From Haliea sp. (GTDB lineage: Bacteria; Pseudomonadota; Gammaproteobacteria; Pseudomonadales; Halieaceae), in NCBI GenBank assembly GCA_024642245.1, contig JAHEBM010000035.1, forward strand, positions 1 through 35,345: 35,345 bases of DNA. Reading direction: 5' to 3'. The notes beneath the pieces were generated by a model that saw only the letters and a list, made by a program, of their open reading frames with translations, was not told the DNA's origin and ran no database searches. The translations under genes were made by a program, and so were the position numbers. Shown in pieces: positions 18,911 to 24,327 of this stretch (position 1 is the stretch's first letter; each line of letters starts with the position of its first letter).

Positions 18911-19702
18911 CTACCGGTAGGAGTGTTCTTCGGTAGGGTACTGCCCGGCCTTCACCGCGTTCACAAAGGCCTTGAGCGCACCCTGAATCGTGCTCTGCCC
19001 CTGCATGAAGTTCTGCACGAATCGGGCGGTGTGGGCTGTAAGCCCCAGCAGGTCATGCATTACCAGTACCTGGGCGTCGGTGCCCGGCCCGGCACCGATG
19101 CCGATAACGGGGATATCCAGCTTGCGACTGATGTCGCTGGCCAGGTCGGCCGGGACGCACTCGAGCACCAGCAGGCTGGCGCCGGCATCCTTGATTTCCA
19201 CCGCGTCGGCGAGAATGGATTTGGCTTCCTTCGGGGTGCGACCCTGCACCTTGAAACCGCCAAAAGTATTGACTGACTGGGGCGTGAGACCCAGGTGCGC
19301 GCAGACCGGAATGCCGCGTTCAACCAGCATGCTTATGGTGTTGCTCAACCAGGTGCCACCTTCCATCTTGACCATCTGGGCACCGGCCTGCATCAAGCGG
19401 GTGGCGTTGGCCATGGCCTGGTCGGGCGTGGTGTAGGTCATAAAGGGCATGTCGGCTATCACCAGCGCGTCCGTTGCCGCGCGGCATACGCACTCGGTGT
19501 GGTAGGCCATGTGATCAATGCTGACCGGGATGGTGCTGTCATGTCCCTGCAATACCATTCCCAGTGAGTCGCCTACCAGGATGGTTTCGGCGCCGGCCTC
19601 ACCGATAATGCGGGCAAACGTGGCATCGTAGGCGGTGATGCAGACGAATTTTTCCCCCGCAGTCTTCATCTTGCCCAGGGTGCTTATGGTTACCTTGGCC
19701 AT
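18911..19702 (-). CDS. panB: 3-methyl-2-oxobutanoate hydroxymethyltransferase
   Basis: First committed step to pantoate: transfers a hydroxymethyl group from methylene-tetrahydrofolate to ketoisovalerate. The 263-residue TIM-barrel protein shows ITAYDATFARIIGEAG, the metal/substrate segment VGDSLGMVLQGHDSTIPV, MVKMEGG, AHLGLTPQSV, VLECVPADLA and IGIGAGPGTDAQVLVMHD. It starts 8 nt after the deoxynucleoside kinase stop, so folK, the kinase and panB form one transcription unit. Folate (folK) and pantoate synthesis genes are clustered. Confidence 0.96.
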   Translation of the reverse strand: MAKVTISTLGKMKTAGEKFVCITAYDATFARIIGEAGAETILVGDSLGMVLQGHDSTIPVSIDHMAYHTECVCRAATDALVIADMPFMTYTTPDQAMANATRLMQAGAQMVKMEGGTWLSNTISMLVERGIPVCAHLGLTPQSVNTFGGFKVQGRTPKEAKSILADAVEIKDAGASLLVLECVPADLASDISRKLDIPVIGIGAGPGTDAQVLVMHDLLGLTAHTARFVQNFMQGQSTIQGALKAFVNAVKAGQYPTEEHSYR

Positions 19703-19710
19703 TGCTCGCG

Positions 19711-20391
19711 CTATCCGAAAAAAGTGGGGTTGAAGTAGTGGCGACCACTGCGAATTTCCAACAGGTAGTCCACCAGGTGAATGTAGTCAGTCTCGCTGTT
19801 GGCCAGGTCAAGTTGGCTGGCGTTTACGATCAGCAGAGGCGCGTCATCGTAATATAGAAAGAACTCACTGTACACTTCGTTCAGGCGCTCGAGATAGTCG
19901 CGTTCGATTGCCTTCTCGGCGGCAATTCCGCGGTTTTCGATCCGCCCCATCAGCACGTCAGGGGACGCCTGCAGGTAGATCACCAGATCGGGTTTGGGCG
20001 CGTCGATCGTCAGCTGGCGATAGACTTTTTGGTACAGCTGGAACTCGTCGCCGTCGAGATTGATCCTGGCGAACAATGGATCCTTTTCGATCAGGAAATC
20101 CGCCACTCGCACCGGCTCGAAGATATCCGCCTGGCGCAGGTCATGTATTGTCTGGGAACGCTGGAAAAGGAAGAAAAGCTGGGTCGCCAGTGCCGCCTGC
20201 TTGGGGTTGCGATAGAACCGCTCGAGGAAGGGGTTGTCCTCGGCATTCTCCAGCAGGGTCTGGTAGTTAAAACTGGCTGCCAGTCGCTTGGCCAGGGTGG
20301 TCTTGCCCACCCCGATGGGTCCTTCCACGGCGATGTAGGCGGGGGGTGTGCGCCCTTTCAGGTCGATTTCTATGGCCTCGGTATCCCGCAT
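19711..20391 (-). CDS. Deoxynucleoside kinase family protein
   Basis: A 226-residue P-loop kinase: YIAVEGPIGVGKTTLAKRLA (residues 18-37), LLENAEDNPFLERFY, a substrate-site stretch ADFLIEKDPLFARINL, PDLVIYLQASPDVLMGRI and the lid region RGIAAEKAIERDYLERLNEVY. This fits the deoxyadenosine/deoxyguanosine kinase family (dNK/Dgk), which phosphorylates salvaged deoxynucleosides. The exact base preference cannot be told from sequence. It lies between folK (19-nt gap) and panB (8-nt gap); in Pseudomonas these two are adjacent as far as I recall, so the kinase is an added gene here. Confidence 0.85.
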   Translation of the reverse strand: MRDTEAIEIDLKGRTPPAYIAVEGPIGVGKTTLAKRLAASFNYQTLLENAEDNPFLERFYRNPKQAALATQLFFLFQRSQTIHDLRQADIFEPVRVADFLIEKDPLFARINLDGDEFQLYQKVYRQLTIDAPKPDLVIYLQASPDVLMGRIENRGIAAEKAIERDYLERLNEVYSEFFLYYDDAPLLIVNASQLDLANSETDYIHLVDYLLEIRSGRHYFNPTFFG

Positions 20392-20410
20392 CGGGTGTGT
20401 TTGTCCCCTG

Positions 20411-20935
20411 TCATTTCCTGTCTCCGGGCACGATAGCGTCCTGTTCGAGCCGCAGCCTGGTCCTGACCAGGTCCGCGCGTGGGACCCGGGCGATTAATGT
20501 ACCAAGATCCGAACCATCCGGCAGCACCAAATTTGCGCCGCCGATTTCCACCAGCGGGTAGAGCACGAAATTGCGCTGTCCCATGGCCGGGTGGGGAATG
20601 GTGAGCCTGGCTGTAGAGACCTGCCTTTGTCCGTACAGCAGGATATCGAGGTCGAGCGTGCGGGCACCCCAGCGGACGGTCCGGACCCGACCCTGCTCCT
20701 GCTCAATGTGCTGCAGGGCGTCCAGCAGTGCAGCAGGGGCCAGTGACGTATCCAGTCGCAGGACGGCGTTGAGGTAATCGGGCTGACCTGCGGGCCCAAC
20801 CGCGGCACTGCGGTAGACGCTGGAGATTTTCCCGATACGCGAGGAGGGCAGTCGCGCGAGGGCGAGCACGGCGGAGCGCAATTGCTGTATCGGTTCCTGC
20901 AGGTTGCTGCCCAGGCCGATATAAGCGGCAATCAT
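20411..20935 (-). CDS. folK: 2-amino-4-hydroxy-6-hydroxymethyldihydropteridine pyrophosphokinase
   Basis: Transfers pyrophosphate from ATP to the pterin in folate synthesis. The 174-residue protein begins AAYIGLGSNLQEPI and carries PDYLNAVLRLDT and the signature RWGARTLDLDILLYG with the Mg-binding aspartates, then IPHPAMGQRNFVLYPL. Its ATG overlaps the pcnB stop as ATGA (20932-20935), so translation of folK is probably coupled to pcnB, as in other gammaproteobacteria. Confidence 0.95.
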   Translation of the reverse strand: MIAAYIGLGSNLQEPIQQLRSAVLALARLPSSRIGKISSVYRSAAVGPAGQPDYLNAVLRLDTSLAPAALLDALQHIEQEQGRVRTVRWGARTLDLDILLYGQRQVSTARLTIPHPAMGQRNFVLYPLVEIGGANLVLPDGSDLGTLIARVPRADLVRTRLRLEQDAIVPGDRK

Positions 20936-22308
20936 GCCTTGCTGCTGTTGCGTCTTTTACGGGACCTGCTGCGCCCGCCGCCGGGGCCTTTTTCGAGAGC
21001 CGCCTGCTCCAGCCTGCGCTCCATGGGGAGTTCCTGGAAGTCGGTCCACCAGCTGCCGAGCTTGCCGGTGTCCTCGCCCGCCAGCTCGCGCAGCAGCAGG
21101 AAGTCGTAGGCTGCGCGAAAACGGCGGTGGTCCACCAGTTCAGCCGCCTTGCGGCCGCGGCGGTTTTGCAGGCGCAACTGGAATTCCCAGATCTCGCGCA
21201 TGGGCTGGCTGAAGCGCTTGGGTATGGAAATCGTGCGCGCGGCCTCTGAGACCGCCTGCTGGCCGGCGCTGTGCAGGGCGGGTATGGGAGGTTCGCCGTG
21301 CTCCTGCAGTTGCCACGCCCGTCGCTGCACCACCGGCCATAACAGCGCGGCGAGAATGAAGGCGGGGGTCACGGGTTTGTCCTGCGCTATTCGCTGGTCC
21401 GTGCTGACCATGGCGGCGCGCACCAGGGCGAGGGCGGCCGGGTTGCGTTTCGTCTCTTCGCCGGTTTGCGGAAACAGGTACTGCAACAGCTTGTGTTCGA
21501 GCAGCAGGTCAAAAGTGGCGGCAGCATTGCCAGCAAGGAAGAGCTTGAGAAATTCGTCAAACAAACGGGCAGCGGGAATTTCGGCCAGCAGGTGCGCGCA
21601 GGCGGGTATTGCCCGGGCAGTGTCGGGGTCGATACTGAAATCGAGCTTGGCGGCAAAGCGCAGGACCCGCAGCATGCGCACGGGATCCTCTGTGAAACGC
21701 ACCCTGGGCTCGCCGATGATGCAGATGCTGCGGCGCTCCAGGTCACTCAGCCCATGCACATGGTCAAAGACTTCGAAAGTGCCTGCATCGTAATACAGCG
21801 CGTTGACGGTCAGGTCGCGTCGCACGGCGTCTTCTTCGAGCGTGCCGTAGACATTGTCGCGCAGCAGGAGGCCGCTGGCGGACTGGCGGGAGTGGTTGCC
21901 GCCGGTTTCCGTCGTTGGTTGGGCGTCGTTGTCATGGTGCCCGCGGAAAGTGGTGACTTCTATGATCTCGCGTCCGAAGCGCACGTGGACGATGCGAAAG
22001 CGGCGACCGATGATGCGGGAGTTGCGAAACAGCGCATGAACGGTCTCCGGCGTGGCGTCGGTTGCGATGTCGAAATCTTTCGGATGCCCCCCCAGCAGCA
22101 GGTCGCGCACGGCGCCGCCCACGAGGTAGGCCTGGTGCCCGTCGCCGCGCAGCCGGGACATGACCTTGAGCGCGCCGTCGCTGATGTTTTTACGCGATAT
22201 GCAGTGCTGGTCCCTGGGAATGATTTTCAAACGAACGGATGCCTGTGACGGTTTCGGTAAGCCGCGCAGTCTAGCATAGTTCAATAGCCGATTTAGGAGG
22301 GTTGCCAA
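20932..22308 (-). CDS. pcnB: Poly(A) polymerase I
   Basis: Adds 3' poly(A) tails that mark RNAs for decay. The 458-residue protein has the nucleotidyltransferase head: IIPRDQHCISRKNISDGALKV (~28-48, near the E. coli start region), AYLVGGAVRDLLLGGHPKDFDI, FRIVHVRFGREIIEVTTFRGHH, DAVRRDLTVNALYYD, and RFTEDPVRMLRVLRFAAKL. The C-terminus is basic (RSRSRKRRNSSKA). No ATG occurs in frame before Met48-50; the longest frame opens with TTG at 22306-22308, with a stop codon four codons upstream and no clear ribosome-binding site. E. coli pcnB uses a weak AUU start, so weak initiation may be deliberate. The exact start is uncertain. Confidence 0.93.
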   Translation of the reverse strand: MATLLNRLLNYARLRGLPKPSQASVRLKIIPRDQHCISRKNISDGALKVMSRLRGDGHQAYLVGGAVRDLLLGGHPKDFDIATDATPETVHALFRNSRIIGRRFRIVHVRFGREIIEVTTFRGHHDNDAQPTTETGGNHSRQSASGLLLRDNVYGTLEEDAVRRDLTVNALYYDAGTFEVFDHVHGLSDLERRSICIIGEPRVRFTEDPVRMLRVLRFAAKLDFSIDPDTARAIPACAHLLAEIPAARLFDEFLKLFLAGNAAATFDLLLEHKLLQYLFPQTGEETKRNPAALALVRAAMVSTDQRIAQDKPVTPAFILAALLWPVVQRRAWQLQEHGEPPIPALHSAGQQAVSEAARTISIPKRFSQPMREIWEFQLRLQNRRGRKAAELVDHRRFRAAYDFLLLRELAGEDTGKLGSWWTDFQELPMERRLEQAALEKGPGGGRSRSRKRRNSSKA

Positions 22309-22333
22309 GGCTTGATTTCAGTAGGTGAATGAG

Positions 22334-22416
22334 GGGGAAAACAGTGTTTTCCCCATCCAGGTCTCACGGCGAGAGTTATTGTTATTTCTTGAGCGCTGTT
22401 ATTTTTATGGTTCGTA
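22334..22416 (-). repeat. Second copy of an ~80-nt A-rich/hairpin module
   Basis: Minus-strand module: TACGAA, two AAnAAnAA runs, then CCTGGATGGGG and a hairpin (9-bp stem 22334-22342 with 22346-22354). It aligns without gaps to 22536-22615 at an offset of exactly 199 nt. Shared anchors are TACGA, ATAAAAATAACAG and GACCTGGATGGGGAA. Confidence 0.8.
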
Positions 22417-22535
22417 TGGAAACATAGTTTCCAGGGATGCCCAAGTTCTTTTCGGTAAGATTATTACCAGCACCGGGACAATCCAGCGGGCCGGACAATG
22501 CTGGCCCAACCCTAGCTGCGAACCGCTAAATTGAA

Positions 22536-22615
22536 GGGGAAGTTACCTTCCCCATCCAGGTCCATAGTGACACGTGTTATTTTTATTACGGTAACTGTTA
22601 TTTTTATTTTTCGTA
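22536..22615 (-). repeat. First copy of the ~80-nt A-rich/hairpin module
   Basis: Promoter-proximal copy of the module. Its hairpin has a 7-bp stem (22536-22542 with 22547-22553) and a GTAA loop. The seventh pair is G-C here and A-T in the second copy, a compensatory change that supports a conserved RNA stem. Spacing from TACGA to CCTGGATGGGG is 55 nt in both copies. Confidence 0.8.
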
Positions 22616-22628
22616 CCTGACCCTTAAG

Positions 22629-22645
22629 AGCACGCCGTGTGCCAA
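22629..22645 (-). promoter_or_regulatory. Sigma-54 promoter upstream of the sRNA candidate
   Basis: TTGGCACACGGCGTGCT on the minus strand: GG at 22643-22642 and GC at 22631-22630 are separated by exactly 10 nt, with the consensus TGGCAC at -24 and TGCT at -12. The start is predicted near 22618. cbrB, immediately upstream, encodes a sigma-54 activator. Confidence 0.75.
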
Positions 22646-22719
22646 TGTTTAAAAAGTCTTTAATAATCAAGTAGATGAAATATTCCTATAAATTGCGGAC
22701 CGGCTAAAATCTCCGGGGT

Positions 22720-22768
22720 TGTTACCTAACTACACCCCTTTATGTAACGGCTGGTCCACCGGGTAACG
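22720..22768 (-). promoter_or_regulatory. Candidate CbrB upstream activator sites
   Basis: Minus-strand half-sites GTTAC (22763-22767 and 22744-22748) and GTAACA (22720-22725), the last also part of GTTA-GG-TAAC. They lie 75-125 nt upstream of the sigma-54 promoter, a typical enhancer distance. The Pseudomonas CbrB site is recalled as paired TGTTAC/GTAACA; here the CGTTAC and GTAACA halves are 18 nt apart, so the match is partial. The first site overlaps the cbrB stop region. Confidence 0.5.
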
Positions 22769-22769
22769 C

Positions 22770-24206
22770 TCATTTTCCCCTGGCGGCGACCTTTCTACCC
22801 TGGCTGGCAGCGCCTTGCCGGTTGCGCGGTATGCCCAGGCGCTGGCGGCGCTCCCATAAACATTTGCGGCTGACCCCGAGTTTCTGGGCCAATTCCGTCT
22901 CGCTCATGGAGTCCTGATGCTCCATCACGAAGCGTTGGAAATAATCTTCCAGGGACAGGTCTTCCAGCGGATCCGTATTTCCGGGGCTCGATTTCCTGGG
23001 TGTCTGGGTAATGCCCTGTTGGCCGCGAATGCGATTGATGTTTACCAGCTCCAGGTCGATGCCCAGCGTGTCGTTGTCTATTTCATCACTGTCGGAGAGA
23101 ATCACCGCGCGCTCGATGGCGTGTTCCAGTTCGCGCACATTGCCGGGCCACTGGTAGGTGGTGATCGCCTGGATGGCTTTCGGGGACAGGCGCATGGGGC
23201 CTTTTCCCAGGCGCTCGGCCTGGGATTGCAGCATGGTCTCCGCCAGGTGCAGTATATCCTTGCCCCTGTCCCGCAGGGGAGGCAGGGCAAGTTGCAGCAC
23301 GTTGATCCGGTAGAAAAGATCCTGCCGGAAGTCCCCTTCGGCGGCCAGGCTTTGCAGGTTGCGGTGAGTGGCGCAGATCAGCCTGACGTCCACCTTGCGC
23401 GAGTGCACGGAGCCGATGCGCCGGATCTCGCCCTCCTGGATAAAACGCAGCAGGCGGGCCTGGGCCTCCATGGGTAATTCGCCAATTTCATCCAGAAAAA
23501 GAGTGCCGCCATCCGCCGCCTCGATCAGCCCCATACGGCTGGCGTTGGCGCCCGTGAACGCCCCTTTTTCATAGCCGAACAACTCCGACTCGATCAAGGT
23601 GTCCGGAATGGCCGCGCAATTGACCGATATCAGTATCTTGTCGGCCCTCTTGCTGTGGCTGTGGACGCTGCGCGCCACGATTTCCTTGCCGGTCCCGGTC
23701 TCGCCCAGTACCAGCACAGTGGAATCTGTCGGCGCGACTTTCCTGATGTGCGCAAACAGCGTGTGCATGGCGGGGCAGTTGCCCGTGATGCCGGTAACGC
23801 CGCTGGGCTTGGATGGCCTGGCAGCGCCGTTATTTTCCTGGCTCTGCCGTGGCGCGGGATGGTCGGCGATAATGCGTTGCACCGCCGCGATCATATCCCC
23901 GTGATCGAAGGGCTTGGCAATATAGTCCACCGCTCCCATGCGCATCGAGTCCACGGCAGAACGCAGGCTGGCGTAGCTTGTCATGATGAGCACCGGCACA
24001 TCGCCCGCCTTGCGTATCAGGTCAGTGCCGGGCGCGCCGGGCAGGCGCAAATCGCTGATGATCAGGTCGAACTCCTCCAGGTCCTGGCTGGACTCGGCTT
24101 CCTGGACCGAGCCCGATTCGCTCACCTGGTAGCCATTGCGCTCCAGCAGTCGTCGCAGGGCGGTGCGGATCACGGTTTCGTCTTCAACAATCAGGATCTT
24201 GAGCAT
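22770..24206 (-). CDS. cbrB: Sigma-54-dependent response regulator CbrB
   Basis: NtrC-type activator partnered with CbrA. The 478-residue protein has a receiver domain (1-120; acidic pocket VEDE, phospho-acceptor Asp52 in LIISDLRLPG, Lys in YIAKPF), an AAA+ domain with Walker A GETGTGKE, the sigma-54 contact loop GAFTGA, Walker B GGTLFLDEIGELP and arginine-finger region, and a Fis-type HTH (ETELAQKLGVSRKCLWERRQRLG, split at ~430-455). The ATG at 24206 is used, with AAGG about 10 nt upstream; a TTG one codon earlier is less likely. The order cbrA-cbrB-gap-pcnB equals that of Pseudomonas. Its probable target, a sigma-54 promoter, lies directly downstream. Confidence 0.93.
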   Translation of the reverse strand: MLKILIVEDETVIRTALRRLLERNGYQVSESGSVQEAESSQDLEEFDLIISDLRLPGAPGTDLIRKAGDVPVLIMTSYASLRSAVDSMRMGAVDYIAKPFDHGDMIAAVQRIIADHPAPRQSQENNGAARPSKPSGVTGITGNCPAMHTLFAHIRKVAPTDSTVLVLGETGTGKEIVARSVHSHSKRADKILISVNCAAIPDTLIESELFGYEKGAFTGANASRMGLIEAADGGTLFLDEIGELPMEAQARLLRFIQEGEIRRIGSVHSRKVDVRLICATHRNLQSLAAEGDFRQDLFYRINVLQLALPPLRDRGKDILHLAETMLQSQAERLGKGPMRLSPKAIQAITTYQWPGNVRELEHAIERAVILSDSDEIDNDTLGIDLELVNINRIRGQQGITQTPRKSSPGNTDPLEDLSLEDYFQRFVMEHQDSMSETELAQKLGVSRKCLWERRQRLGIPRNRQGAASQGRKVAARGK

Positions 24207-24239
24207 CAAGTGTTACCTTTTGTGTACAACCTACACAAC

Positions 24240-24269
24240 ATACTATCCCGCTCAGCCAGATTCCAGTAA
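24240..24269 (-). promoter_or_regulatory. Candidate sigma-70 promoter for cbrB
   Basis: Minus-strand TTACTG (24264-24269) and TAGTAT (24240-24245), 18 nt apart, in the 121-bp cbrA-cbrB gap. It would let cbrB be made apart from cbrA. Confidence 0.45.
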
Positions 24270-24290
24270 AAAGCCGGGCGCCCGGCCCGG
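24268..24290 (-). terminator. Terminator-like hairpin after cbrA
   Basis: Minus-strand CCGGGC-CGGGC-GCCCGG followed by C and five T. It could end or reduce cbrA transcription before cbrB. Confidence 0.55.
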
Positions 24291-24327
24291 TTCGCGCCAC
24301 CTGGGGGGCGTTACTGTCGGGGTTGTC

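Larger units (their letters stand above)
22331..22618 (-). ncRNA. crcZ: Candidate CrcZ-like Hfq/Crc-binding small RNA
   Basis: Fills the 461-bp gap between cbrB and pcnB, the place of CrcZ in Pseudomonas. A sigma-54 promoter just upstream predicts a start near 22618. The RNA then carries four AAnAAnAA catabolite-activity motifs at about 22598-22611, 22575-22587, 22399-22406 and 22379-22386, several extended as runs of AAN triplets, the pattern bound by the Hfq distal face with Crc. Two stable hairpins follow the motif pairs (22536-22553 and 22334-22354). No coding frame fits. The 3' end is uncertain: neither hairpin has a strong U tract, so processing or read-through toward pcnB is possible. 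In Pseudomonas this RNA titrates Hfq/Crc and relieves carbon catabolite repression. Function here is by analogy of place and motifs. Confidence 0.72.

Noticed and set aside
22431-22445. Second sigma-54 promoter in front of the second sRNA module
   Set aside because: TTGGGC is present at nearly the matching position, but the -12 GC is missing; it may be a decayed copy at most.
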